This document shows positions 8,014 through 16,605 of a DNA stretch of 64,000 nucleotides, piece by piece (position 1 is the stretch's first letter; every line of letters begins with the position of its first letter). The DNA lies in assembly GCA_964368645.1 (NCBI GenBank), contig CAYJBY010000013.1, positions 1 through 64,000 of the forward strand, in the 5' to 3' direction. The notes beneath the pieces were generated by a model. The model ran no database searches, was not told the origin of the DNA, and saw only the letters and a list, made by a program, of their open reading frames with translations. The stretch is from JAEDHM01 sp964368645. GTDB lineage: Bacteria > Bacillota > Clostridia > Christensenellales > CAG-1252. Both the position numbers and the translations under genes were made by a program.

Positions 8014-8525
8014 TTATGGAACTTAATGAACTGCTTACTGCTTACGGCGAGGTTACTCCCGATATCGCGGCGAGAGCGGAAAAGGCGAATGGACTTTTCA
8101 CGCAGGGCTTTAACTGCGCCCAGTCAGTGGTGGGAGCTTTTGCGGATTTGCTTCCGATAGACGAGAACTCGGCGTTAAAAGCGTCAATGCCCTTCGGCGG
8201 CGGTCTGGCGCGTTTGAGAGAGGTTTGCGGCTCGGTAAGCGGCGGCAGTATGGTTTTGGGCTTGCTGTTTGGAGACGGCGATCCCAAAGGACACGCAGGC
8301 AAGGCGGAGCATTACGCGCTGGTTCAGACCTTTGCAAAACGCTTCGAGGAGCTTAACCGCTCCATAGTGTGCAGAGAGCTACTGGGCTTGAACGTCAAGC
8401 ACAGCGAGCCTACGCCCGAGGCGAGAACCGCCGAGTATTACAAAAAAAGACCTTGCGGCGAATTGGTCGCCCTTTCGGCGGCGTTGGTCGCACAGCTGAT
8501 TAAGGCTAACGGAGTCGAGTTATGA
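8010..8525 (+). CDS. C_GCAxxG_C_C family protein (putative redox protein)
   Basis: About 171 residues, with the cysteine pattern of the C_GCAxxG_C_C family: GFNCAQSVV near residue 32, VCGSVSGG near 70, a Cys in SIVCREL near 115 and a Cys in KRPCGEL near 145. Such proteins are thought to have redox or metal-linked roles and are common in anaerobes. The ATG at 8010 overlaps the upstream stop (ATGA); an ATG at 8016 is also possible. It ends in a second ATGA overlap with the FAD oxidoreductase. This makes a functional pairing of the thiol-rich protein with the flavoenzyme attractive, though that is inference. Confidence 0.8.
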   Translation: MIMELNELLTAYGEVTPDIAARAEKANGLFTQGFNCAQSVVGAFADLLPIDENSALKASMPFGGGLARLREVCGSVSGGSMVLGLLFGDGDPKGHAGKAEHYALVQTFAKRFEELNRSIVCRELLGLNVKHSEPTPEARTAEYYKKRPCGELVALSAALVAQLIKANGVEL

Positions 8526-9823
8526 GCAGAATAATCGTTGCAGGCGCAGGCATAGGCGGCTTGACCGCGGCGGCGAAGCTGGCGGAAGCGGGCTTCAGCG
8601 TAGAGGTGTACGAGTCGAAATCCAGAGAAACGGCGGCTTACGACTGGCACGACGACGTGGAGCGCGGAGTTTTTTCCGAGTGCGGAATAGAGCTTCCCGA
8701 AGAGCATTTTGAAAAAGCCAACTGGAGCTTTTACGGCGTGACCGCGGAAAAATGCCTTAACGTCCATCAGCCTGACGGCGCAAGGGATTACAGCGTCGAA
8801 CGCAGACCGTTACATCGAATTATGACGGAGTATGCGGAAGAATCGGGAGCAAAAGTGATTTTTGAACGCTCCGTTGACGGACTGATTTTTGAGGACGGCA
8901 AAGTTAAGGGCGTTATAATCGGGGGCGAAAAGCATTACTGTGATTTGGTTATAGACAGCACGGGCTGTTGCAGTAATTTAAGAGCCTCACTGCCTGCGGA
9001 GTCGGGCATTATCGACCAACCGCGGTCGGGAGAATTGTTTTTTGCCTACCGCGCCTTTTTCGACAGGAAAGAGGGCGTTTCCCTTCCTGCGGAAACCAAC
9101 AAGGCGTTTTTGCGTTACGGCGGTGCGGAAGGTATCAGCTGGTGCATTATTGATCCCTCGGGTACGGTCAACGTGCTGATAGGGCAGATAGACGGCTTGG
9201 ACGAAAGTACAAAGGACGAACAGCTACAAAAGCTGAAAAAAGACAATCCGATTATCGGCGACAAGATAGTGCGCGGCGGTCAAATCTGTCGGATACCCGT
9301 GAGATTTCCCTTGCCGAAAGCTTATTACGAGGGCTACCTTGCAATAGGTGACGCGGCTTTTATGACCATACCTATGTTGGGCAGCGGCATAGCCTCGTCC
9401 ATTAGGGCGGCTACTCTTTTGTCGGAAACGCTTAAGGAAAACCGCTCGCTTACCGCCGAAAACCTATGGCGGTATCAGGTCAAGGTTTTCAAGACCTTCG
9501 GCGCGGAGCATATCGGCGTTGACGTGCTGAAACGGTGGCTTTTGGGCGCGGAGCCTCGTGACGTTAAGTACATATTTAACGCAGGGCTGTTAAGCGAGGA
9601 CGACTTAGACAGGTCGGCAAGAGGTAAGCTGATACGCCTAACGCCGAAATCTTTACTTCAAAAAGCGGTGCGCGGCTATGCAAGACCGATATTCATTCTC
9701 AAACTGGGTTTACTTTTGCTCAAGGTGTTCAAGGCGAAGCGCATAGGTTTGAAAATTCCCGAAGTGTACGATGAAAATGCGATTTCAAACTGGCAGTATA
9801 ATATAGAAAAATTATTCTGCTGA
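8522..9823 (+). CDS. FAD-dependent oxidoreductase (geranylgeranyl-reductase-like), copy 1
   Basis: 433 residues with an N-terminal Rossmann dinucleotide motif, VAGAGIGGLTAA (residues 5-16), and a second FAD motif, AIGDAAFMTIPMLGSGI near 277, typical of the PHBH/geranylgeranyl-reductase fold. A distinctive motif near residue 36 (SRET..YDWHDD) is shared with the protein at 47500-48807, so the two are paralogues of one subfamily. The substrate is unknown; related enzymes reduce prenyl chains or hydroxylate aromatics. It is fourth in the run, overlapping the C_GCAxxG_C_C gene by four bases and followed by the ComEC-like gene after one base. A CGGAGTCGAG stretch precedes the ATG. Confidence 0.88.
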   Translation: MSRIIVAGAGIGGLTAAAKLAEAGFSVEVYESKSRETAAYDWHDDVERGVFSECGIELPEEHFEKANWSFYGVTAEKCLNVHQPDGARDYSVERRPLHRIMTEYAEESGAKVIFERSVDGLIFEDGKVKGVIIGGEKHYCDLVIDSTGCCSNLRASLPAESGIIDQPRSGELFFAYRAFFDRKEGVSLPAETNKAFLRYGGAEGISWCIIDPSGTVNVLIGQIDGLDESTKDEQLQKLKKDNPIIGDKIVRGGQICRIPVRFPLPKAYYEGYLAIGDAAFMTIPMLGSGIASSIRAATLLSETLKENRSLTAENLWRYQVKVFKTFGAEHIGVDVLKRWLLGAEPRDVKYIFNAGLLSEDDLDRSARGKLIRLTPKSLLQKAVRGYARPIFILKLGLLLLKVFKAKRIGLKIPEVYDENAISNWQYNIEKLFC

Positions 9824-9824
9824 T

Positions 9825-11348
9825 ATGACTGATACGAGGATAAAAGGGCAAGTCCGTCCGCTATTCAATTTTCGGTTACTTCCATCAGCCGCTTTGGCGG
9901 CAATAGCAGGCGTTTTAACCGCGGTAGGGGACTTAACGTCCAAGTTGTTTGCGATAATCCTGCTTTTAGTAATCTTTTTGTATCCCATTATAACTAGAAG
10001 TTGCAACGTAAAATTCGCACAAGCGGTATTCGTTGTTTTCGCTTGCTTTGCTTTTTACACGCTTCTTTACGGCGTAATAATCGACGCGACCACCTGTGAA
10101 AGCGGAAAAATTACCGCATATTGCAGGATTTCTAATATCTCCTATAACGAGGACGGCTCCGTTATCAGTGTGGAAGCGGAAGACCTGACGGTAGACGGCG
10201 TAAGGTATGACGGTACGATACAGCTTAAAAGCGCGGAGCCTGAAAAGCTGTCCTTGGGAGCTTACGTGACCGTAAGCGGTTATCTTGACGGCAACGATTT
10301 CCCCTTTGACGGTGAGGTGCCGATGAACGGATATATAAGGGGAGTAAGATACGCCTTAACCGCAGAAAATATCGAAGTATCCGCAGAAAGCTATATTACC
10401 GCCGACACGGTTATACGCAGTGCCTGCTACTCTAAGTTTCGTGAAAGGCTTGGATATAGAATTGGCGGTTTTTGCTATTCCACGGTTTTTGGCGATACGG
10501 ACAAGCTGACCTATAACGACGTGCAGGCGTTCCGCAACGCAGGCGCGGCGCACGTCTTTGCGGTATCGGGTTTGCACGTGGGCGTGCTGTCGGGCGCCCT
10601 GCTGTGGTTGCTTAAGCTGTTGAAAATCCGCATTGCCCATCAACTGCCGATAATTGCGGTCGTACTTTTGTTTTATGCGTATATTACGGGATTTTCTCCC
10701 TCCGTACTGAGAGCCTCCTTTATGCTCTTATACGGCTTGACCGCCGCTGTCTGCGGCAAAAGGCGCGACGTTTTGAGCGCGGTGGGCTTTTCTGTTTTGC
10801 CCGTACTGGCGATTAATCCCTTATCCGTTTTCGACGTAAGCTTCCAGCTTAGCTATCTTGCGGTATTAGGTATCGTTTGTCTTACCCCTGTGTTCAAAAG
10901 ACTTTTCCGCAAGCTTCCCAAAAAGGCGAATGAGGCGCTTTCAGTTTCCCTTGCCGCAACGATAGGCATCACTGCTTTAAGCGTTCACTTCTTCGGCTGG
11001 CTGTCTTTGCTGTCGGTACCCGTCAATTTGGTGGTTATCCCGATTGTCTCCGTATTGTTTATATTGATATTAATCGAATTGCTTATAGCTTTCGTTTGTC
11101 CTGTCGTTTTGATTGTCAACAGAGCGGTGCGGCTGATATGCGGCTTTACCGTAGGACTGGTGAACGAGGTCAATACTCTTACCGCGGTCGGCGTGGCGTT
11201 TTCGGGTTCCTCTCTCGCTCTTTTATTAAGCTACGGCACTATGGCTGTGGTTTCCGAACAATGCCTTGTTTCCGTACGGACGAAAAAGTACGCCGCCACT
11301 ATGGGCTGTATGCTGATAGGCGTTTCGGTAATTCTCGCTATTGTCTAA
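9825..11348 (+). CDS. ComEC/Rec2-family membrane protein
   Basis: 507 residues. An N-terminal soluble part (DUF4131-like, about residues 15-200) is followed by the multi-helix Competence domain with GAAHVFAVSGLHVGVLSG near residue 240. ComEC carries single-stranded DNA across the membrane during natural transformation. This protein ends after the last helices, so the C-terminal metallo-beta-lactamase-type domain of full ComEC proteins is absent. No other competence gene is in the window. The ATG follows the previous stop by one base without a ribosome binding site, implying coupled translation. The domain call is solid; a role in DNA uptake is inferred from the family. Confidence 0.88.
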   Translation: MTDTRIKGQVRPLFNFRLLPSAALAAIAGVLTAVGDLTSKLFAIILLLVIFLYPIITRSCNVKFAQAVFVVFACFAFYTLLYGVIIDATTCESGKITAYCRISNISYNEDGSVISVEAEDLTVDGVRYDGTIQLKSAEPEKLSLGAYVTVSGYLDGNDFPFDGEVPMNGYIRGVRYALTAENIEVSAESYITADTVIRSACYSKFRERLGYRIGGFCYSTVFGDTDKLTYNDVQAFRNAGAAHVFAVSGLHVGVLSGALLWLLKLLKIRIAHQLPIIAVVLLFYAYITGFSPSVLRASFMLLYGLTAAVCGKRRDVLSAVGFSVLPVLAINPLSVFDVSFQLSYLAVLGIVCLTPVFKRLFRKLPKKANEALSVSLAATIGITALSVHFFGWLSLLSVPVNLVVIPIVSVLFILILIELLIAFVCPVVLIVNRAVRLICGFTVGLVNEVNTLTAVGVAFSGSSLALLLSYGTMAVVSEQCLVSVRTKKYAATMGCMLIGVSVILAIV

Positions 11349-11613
11349 CGCCCTCGCCATTGTCTTGCGGACTGATTATTCGTTTCTGCTCTTGTCTTAA
11401 AAAACCATTTCGGGTAATTACCTTAGCTTATCGGGATTGTAGGTTGCATTTTAACAAGGCTTATCATCGGTTTTTACACCGAATTTTCAAGGATTGTCAT
11501 CTGGTTTTACAAGGTTTTATATCGGATATTACAATGATTATTGTAAGGATAGTTACGACTATTGGCACTGCGGTTTTCAGTCGTGGGAAAGCGACAATAA
11601 TTTCCTTTTATTT

Positions 11614-11643
11614 GTGACATTATCCGAAAAAGTATGCTAAAAT
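11614..11643 (+). promoter_or_regulatory. Promoter abutting the DUF1538 start codon
   Basis: GTGACA, 18 bases, TAAAAT, ending six bases before the ATG at 11650. There is no Shine-Dalgarno sequence. The 260 bases upstream hold degenerate ~26-bp repeats with phrases such as 'caagg.ttatatcgg' and nothing else. Confidence 0.5.
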
Positions 11644-11649
11644 ATTACT

Positions 11650-13284
11650 ATGAACTTATTGCAAAAACTTAAGGAAGCCGCTTTATCGGTTTTGCCTATT
11701 TCGATTCTGGTTATTATTCTGGGTTTGACTCTCGGTGACTTCTCCGCGGAGGTGGTTTGGCGTTTTGTAATAAGCTGTGTTTTCGTGATGGTCGGTATCG
11801 CGCTGTTTTCCTTAGGCGCGGATATGGCTATGATGCCCATAGGACAGGTGGTAGGCTCCACCGTTACCAAGTCGCGCAAAATTTGGCTTATCGTTTTGAT
11901 AAGTCTTGTCATCGGCATTATCATCACTATCGCGGAGCCTGACCTAACGGTGCTTGCCTCCCGACTTGATCCCACTATTAACAAATGGCTCCTAATCATC
12001 GTCGTGGCGGTGGGCGTAGGCGTTTTCCTCGTTGTGGCAATGCTGCGTATCATCTTCCATATCAGTTTGAGATGGCTGTTAATCGGCTTTTATGCGGCGG
12101 CGTTTATTATGGCGGCGTTCGTCGGGGAAAACTTTGTTCCTCTTGCCTTCGACAGCGGCGGTATCACTACGGGACCTATGACCGTTCCCTTTATAATGGC
12201 GTTGGGCTTGGGCGTTGCCGCCTTAAACGGCAGCGGCGATACGGACGACAGCTTCGGCTTGGTCGCTCTTTGCTCCATAGGCCCTATAATTGTGGTTTTG
12301 ATATTAGGACTGTTCACCGATACCGCTAATCTGACGCTTACCGCTATTGCGGAACATTCGGATCAGGGAATATTTATGCCCTTTTTGACTCAACTTCCCG
12401 TACAGTTTAAGAACGTGGCGATTGCGCTTGCGCCGATTTGCGTGTTCTTCCTGCTGTTCAGAGCGGTCGCCGTCAAAAATATGGCGAAAACGGAATTTTG
12501 GCGTATTATAATCGGTTTGATATACACATATATCGGACTGGTGATATTCTTAACCGCCGTGGAGGTGGGCTTCCAGAACGCAGGCGAGCTGCTTGGCAAG
12601 GGAATTGCCACCGTTTCAAAATGGATACTTATCCCTATCGGCGCGGTGGTCGGCTTTATGATAGTTGCGGTGGAACCTGCGGTGCAGATTTTGATTACGC
12701 AGGTGGAACAGATTAGCGGCGGTACGATACGCAAACGCAGTATTCTCATCAGCCTGATGTGCGGTGTGTCCGCAAGCGTGGGTATCGCTATGCTGAGAGT
12801 CGCCACGGGTATTAGCATTTGGTGGTTCGTTCTGCCTTTGTACGCAATCGGACTGGGCTTGTCCTTCGTAGTGCCTAAGACCTTTACCGCCATAGCCTTT
12901 GACAGCGGCGGCATAGCTAGCGGTCCGATGACGGCGACCTTCCTGCTGTCCTTTGCAATCGGTGCTTGCGAAACCTTGGGCGGCAACGTCCTCACGGACT
13001 CTTTCGGCTTAGTGGCAATGGTGGCGGTCGCGCCCATTCCCGCGGTGCAGATTTTCGGACTTATCGCCACAGTCAAGCAAAAACGGGCGAAACGTGCAAT
13101 TATGGAGCAAGCCGCGGCAGGAGTCGGGGATACCCCGATTACCGCTGTTACCGCAACGGAAGAATTAACGGCATTTACCACAGACACCGCGATTACTGCT
13201 GATACCTTAGCGCAGGATACCGCGAAACCCGATAACGTGAAACCCGATAACGTGAAACCCGATAACGAAATAATCGAATTGTAA
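11650..13284 (+). CDS. DUF1538 membrane protein with duplicated domain
   Basis: 544 residues, very hydrophobic, made of two homologous halves. The first carries AFDSGGITTGPMTVPFIMALG (about 172-192) and DSFGLVALCSIGPI; the second carries AFDSGGIASGPMTATFLLSFA (about 417-437) and DSFGLVAMVAVAPIP. Both are signatures of DUF1538, a putative transporter family of unknown substrate. The C-terminal tail is Ala/Thr-rich and ends in a KPDNV repeat from a 15-base tandem repeat (13224-13268). Two PII-like genes follow directly, which suggests that PII-type signalling controls this membrane protein as GlnK controls AmtB. The substrate cannot be read from sequence. Confidence 0.88.
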   Translation: MNLLQKLKEAALSVLPISILVIILGLTLGDFSAEVVWRFVISCVFVMVGIALFSLGADMAMMPIGQVVGSTVTKSRKIWLIVLISLVIGIIITIAEPDLTVLASRLDPTINKWLLIIVVAVGVGVFLVVAMLRIIFHISLRWLLIGFYAAAFIMAAFVGENFVPLAFDSGGITTGPMTVPFIMALGLGVAALNGSGDTDDSFGLVALCSIGPIIVVLILGLFTDTANLTLTAIAEHSDQGIFMPFLTQLPVQFKNVAIALAPICVFFLLFRAVAVKNMAKTEFWRIIIGLIYTYIGLVIFLTAVEVGFQNAGELLGKGIATVSKWILIPIGAVVGFMIVAVEPAVQILITQVEQISGGTIRKRSILISLMCGVSASVGIAMLRVATGISIWWFVLPLYAIGLGLSFVVPKTFTAIAFDSGGIASGPMTATFLLSFAIGACETLGGNVLTDSFGLVAMVAVAPIPAVQIFGLIATVKQKRAKRAIMEQAAAGVGDTPITAVTATEELTAFTTDTAITADTLAQDTAKPDNVKPDNVKPDNEIIEL

Positions 13285-13296
13285 AAGGAGTTGCTT

Positions 13297-13641
13297 ATGG
13301 AAACTGACAGCGCACCCAGACTGATGCTTATAGTCGCACCCTACGGCAAGGGCGACGAGATAATCGCCGAGCTTAACGCTCTCGGCGTGGCGAACACCGC
13401 CGCAATGATGGGCAAGGGCACCGCAAAGCAGACTTGGCTCCATATCTTGGGAGTTAGCGACGTAACCAAGGACGTAGTCGTAACCTTCTTGACCAAGGAC
13501 GCTGTGGAGGGGGTTTTTGCTATGCTCAAGCAACGGTTCAAGGCAGGGGAAAAGGGCGGCTGTGCCGCGTTTACGATAAGAATTAACAGTGTTGCAGGAG
13601 CGGATACGTTGGCTCTTTTGTGCAACAGGGAGGACGCCTAA
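13297..13641 (+). CDS. PII-like regulatory protein, first copy
   Basis: About 114 residues. The order of strands and loops (LMLIVAPYGKGDEIIAELN, then GMGKGTA-type loop, then LGVSDVTKDVVVTFLTKD, then FKAGEKGG) resembles the PII/GlnB fold, but the T-loop lacks the YTVDF uridylylation region. It is therefore a PII-like rather than classical PII protein; the effector could be a nucleotide or another small molecule. I place the start at the ATG at 13297, eight bases after AAGGAG; the in-frame TTG at 13291 is too close. Its stop overlaps the next ATG by one base, so the two PII-like subunits are made together and may form mixed trimers (inference). Confidence 0.72.
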   Translation: METDSAPRLMLIVAPYGKGDEIIAELNALGVANTAAMMGKGTAKQTWLHILGVSDVTKDVVVTFLTKDAVEGVFAMLKQRFKAGEKGGCAAFTIRINSVAGADTLALLCNREDA

Positions 13642-13970
13642 TGGAAAATAATTGTGTTTTGATAATAGCTATAGCCAACAAGGGCTATTCCGAGACCGTA
13701 ATGAACAGCGCAAGGGCAACCGGCGCGGCAGGCGGCACGATTCTGTCGGGCAGGGGTACCATATCCAAAACCGCGCAAAAATTTTTCGGTATTACCATTC
13801 AAGAGGAAAAGGAAATCGTTTTGATACTGGTAAAAAAAGAATTGCGCCCTGCTGTAATGAGCGCAATTTCGGAGTCTGTCGGTATGTCCTCACCCGGACA
13901 GGGTGTCGTCTTCAGTCTTCCCGTAGAGGAGACGTTGGGCATTAACTTCACGCCCTTCGACGACAAATAA
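13641..13970 (+). CDS. PII-like regulatory protein, second copy
   Basis: 109 residues starting MENNCVLIIAIANKGYSE. The segments GAAGGTILSGRGT, KFFGITIQEEKEIVLILV and GQGVVFSLPVE match PII-like proteins (PF00543 relatives), in which the first loop is short and the C-terminal part binds the nucleotide. The start overlaps the upstream stop (TAATG) and is preceded by AGGGAGGA. It is the last gene of the DUF1538 operon; the next gene on the right is convergent. The similarity to PII is clearer than in the first copy. Confidence 0.82.
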   Translation: MENNCVLIIAIANKGYSETVMNSARATGAAGGTILSGRGTISKTAQKFFGITIQEEKEIVLILVKKELRPAVMSAISESVGMSSPGQGVVFSLPVEETLGINFTPFDDK

Positions 13971-14019
13971 TTAGACGACAAATAGTTATCGGAGATTATC
14001 AGTACTTCGGCATAATCTG

Positions 14020-14718
14020 TTAACCGACCTTACCGTAGTTGCCGTCCGTGTACAGAAAAGCCGCTTTTCCGTAAATCCAAGAGGTTTTGATACAGCCGTA
14101 ATCCTCGCTGTCGTAGCTGTTGTTGCGGTTGTCGCCCAGAACGTAAAGCTCGTCCTCGCCCACCGTAATGACCGCGCTGTCGGCAACGCCGTACTTGGCT
14201 GATGTGGTCATATTGAGGGGATTAAACTCCACGGAGTCGAAGTCCGTCAGCTTATCCCAGTCGCCGCTGCCGCCTTTTTGGATATAAAAGTAGCCGTCGA
14301 TGACCTGAATTTTGTCGCCTGCCACGGCGACCACGCGTTTAATAACGCAGACGAAGGCAGAGGACGTATCGTTCTCGTTGCCGACCTGCATTTTTTTACC
14401 TATTATGGGAAGATTTTTGAAAAACTCGGTAATCGTAACCGAGCGTTCCGACGGATTAACCTCGTCGGTGGCGGCGTTAGGGCGGTAAAACACCACCACG
14501 TCGTTCCTGTTGATTTGCTTATAGGTTTTGAGAATATAGGCTTTGCTCTCTCCGTCGTCCTTGATGGTCGGCATCATAGAACTGCCTTCCACGTTGACCG
14601 CAGAAAAAACGAACTGCTGAATAACGCCCACCAAAATTATCGCGATGACCACGCAGAGCAGCAGTTCGACTATTAATATCAAAATTTTCCGTGCGCTGTA
14701 ATTACCTTTTTCGTCCAT
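14020..14718 (-). CDS. lepB: Signal peptidase I
   Basis: 232 residues with one N-terminal membrane anchor (about 12-36). The active site reads GSSMMPT (catalytic Ser47), and the general base Lys127 lies in VIKRVVAVAGD. The third conserved box is LGDNRNNSYDSEDYG. It removes signal peptides from exported preproteins at the outer face of the membrane. The window encodes at least two lipoproteins handled by a different peptidase, so no specific substrate is implied. The ATG lies only seven bases after the upstream stop and has no ribosome binding site, so it is probably translated by coupling. Confidence 0.95.
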   Translation of the reverse strand: MDEKGNYSARKILILIVELLLCVVIAIILVGVIQQFVFSAVNVEGSSMMPTIKDDGESKAYILKTYKQINRNDVVVFYRPNAATDEVNPSERSVTITEFFKNLPIIGKKMQVGNENDTSSAFVCVIKRVVAVAGDKIQVIDGYFYIQKGGSGDWDKLTDFDSVEFNPLNMTTSAKYGVADSAVITVGEDELYVLGDNRNNSYDSEDYGCIKTSWIYGKAAFLYTDGNYGKVG

Positions 14719-14725
14719 ATATTAA

Positions 14726-16366
14726 TTATACCCAGAGAATATTGTTGAACAATATATTCTCTGCGCTTAAAAAGCGTATTTGTTTCAGATTATCCCAGCC
14801 TGCCATCGGTTTCAGCTCCGCGTCGCGGAATTCGCCTGCCTCGATAGTGATTTTTTGCCAAATATTCTGACCGTGAAGCTCACATAGAGTGGAGTAGTCC
14901 ACGTAAACGCCATTTTCCGTTTCTCTGGTGATTCGGATTTCGATTTGTCTGCTCTCCTCGGCGTAAGCGTTAAACTGCAATGCCTCGCCGAAGCTGATTC
15001 TCTCGTCCTCGCCCACTATATAGCTGGACAAAACTCCCGAGCTGACGGAAATCCCGTAAATCCCCAAGGGGCATTTTTTGACTGAAAGCACGTCGTCCGC
15101 GACAATCAAGCCAGAGGTGACGGGGAAAAACTTTTTGTCCATAGAGGTGTCGTAGATAAGCTGACTCTTGATTAAACGTCCGCGCTTCATCTCCTCCGAC
15201 AGCTTGACGTTGGTGACGGGGGTTGCAATGTCGCCGCCGCCCTTGTAGGAAACCACGGCGTAAATAAACAACTGGGAGCAATCGGGCAAAAGGTTGATAT
15301 CGAAAAAGTAGCCGTCCTCAGTAGGCTTAACGGTCTTGGAATTCCAACTGCGGTAGAGAGGATTCTCCTCGTCGTAGCAGTAAAGCAGTTCCACCGAAGC
15401 CACCTTGTGCGACGCGCTGGGCACGTCGATAACCACGTTAAGAGCCGCGTCCGCCACAGTATAAGACAGTTGCGGAGCCAAGCCTGCGCCCTCGTTTTTG
15501 GCAAAACGCTCGGCAATCCACTTAGACACGTTAAGAACCGTGCCTGCATAAAGCTGTTCGGAGAGAAGAGGTGAAACCAAAAAGTCGCAAATACTGCCCT
15601 CGGGTGCGTTGTCCTGCATACTCTTGGCACTGCCAAGCTCGTCGTAAACGCTGTTACTGCAAGTAACGGAAAGCGAGGGGCATTTCAAAAATCTAGCATA
15701 AGCAAAGGGTGCGATACCCGTATCCCAACGGTCAAGATTCTCGTCAACCGCGTCCTTACGGAAGGGGCGCGAGGTGAAAGAGGTGCCTAACAGTGAAACG
15801 ATACCGTCGATACGCTCGTCCGTACCGCCAAGCTGCCAAAGCACGGGAGCGGATAAGCCCTCGCCTATCACCACAGGGCGTACCTTGGGGTATGCCTCGG
15901 TAAGGTACGAGATAAAGCGGCGGCAGACTCTTACCCACAGATAATAGGGGTTGACTTCCGCGGAGGGAGTGGCATTGTAAAGAAGGTTGCGAGCTTCGGC
16001 GTAGTTGCCGTAGGCATAGCCGCCGCCGTAAACGGTGTAGTTGCCGCCTACACCCTCACAGCCGTGCAAATCCAAACGAGCCACCAGATAGCCGTTATCC
16101 GCGTATTGAGTGTAATTGGAAACGCTCTGCGCACCGTCCTTGACGTCGCCGATAAAAAGCACGCATTTTTTGGTAAGCTTGGAGGGGATAAGCAACTCCG
16201 CAAAGGCGCGGACGAAACCCGTCTCGTCGTTCATTGCGGTAAAAAACAAAGAGGCCGTAACAAACCCGTCGCCTTTTCGATAGGTAACGTAAGAAACGTC
16301 GTTTGTCGGCTGTAAGGGCTCGAAACCCTTCCACAGCTGAACAGGCGTAAGAAATCTGTTGTCCAT
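14726..16366 (-). CDS. Alpha/beta-hydrolase-like protein, probably inactive esterase
   Basis: 546 residues. The N-terminal part (about 55-310) reads like an acetyl-xylan-esterase/dienelactone-hydrolase fold: RLDLHGCEGVGG near 97 and a helix followed by VVIGEGLSAPVLW near 165. In active relatives the nucleophile elbow is GxSxG; here the aligned position is Gly, with a Ser two residues later. The part beyond about residue 310 is a beta-rich extension that may bind carbohydrate or help dimerise. It has no signal peptide. The start follows GGAGG and a promoter, and lepB is downstream in the same operon. The fold assignment is moderate; loss of activity is inferred from the missing Ser. Confidence 0.55.
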   Translation of the reverse strand: MDNRFLTPVQLWKGFEPLQPTNDVSYVTYRKGDGFVTASLFFTAMNDETGFVRAFAELLIPSKLTKKCVLFIGDVKDGAQSVSNYTQYADNGYLVARLDLHGCEGVGGNYTVYGGGYAYGNYAEARNLLYNATPSAEVNPYYLWVRVCRRFISYLTEAYPKVRPVVIGEGLSAPVLWQLGGTDERIDGIVSLLGTSFTSRPFRKDAVDENLDRWDTGIAPFAYARFLKCPSLSVTCSNSVYDELGSAKSMQDNAPEGSICDFLVSPLLSEQLYAGTVLNVSKWIAERFAKNEGAGLAPQLSYTVADAALNVVIDVPSASHKVASVELLYCYDEENPLYRSWNSKTVKPTEDGYFFDINLLPDCSQLFIYAVVSYKGGGDIATPVTNVKLSEEMKRGRLIKSQLIYDTSMDKKFFPVTSGLIVADDVLSVKKCPLGIYGISVSSGVLSSYIVGEDERISFGEALQFNAYAEESRQIEIRITRETENGVYVDYSTLCELHGQNIWQKITIEAGEFRDAELKPMAGWDNLKQIRFLSAENILFNNILWV

Positions 16367-16403
16367 ACTGCCTCCAAAGAATAATCTGTCTAGCGTATTG
16401 ATA

Positions 16404-16433
16404 ATTATACCACCAAGCCCACCGAAAAAGCAA
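16404..16433 (-). promoter_or_regulatory. Promoter of the esterase-like gene and lepB
   Basis: On the minus strand, TTGCTT, 18 bases, TATAAT. The -10 lies 37 bases before the ATG at 16366. Confidence 0.55.
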
Positions 16434-16561
16434 GTCCTTTGGGATTATTGCCGAGGGCGGCGGTACCTCGGACGCCGCAATACGCCGAAATCTCGGCGGC
16501 TGTCCGATTATTTACCCGATTAACGAAGGAAAAGCAGAGCCGAAAAGCGGCTTGACTCCCT

Positions 16562-16577
16562 CTATACGTGCGTATAG
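16562..16577. promoter_or_regulatory. 16-bp dyad inside a possible plus-strand promoter
   Basis: CTATACGTGCGTATAG is an inverted repeat with a 2-base centre. It lies between TTGACT (16549-16554) and TAGTAT, 17 bases apart on the plus strand, but only the 3' end of a minus-strand gene lies downstream. A second AT-rich hairpin follows at 16583-16600. Confidence 0.4.
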
Positions 16578-16605
16578 TATCGATAAAAGCGTACTTTTAT
16601 TATAA

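Noticed and set aside
12390..13187. 265-codon frame antisense to the DUF1538 gene
   Set aside because: It is Thr/Ile/Pro-rich, typical of the complement of a membrane protein gene, and lacks translation signals.
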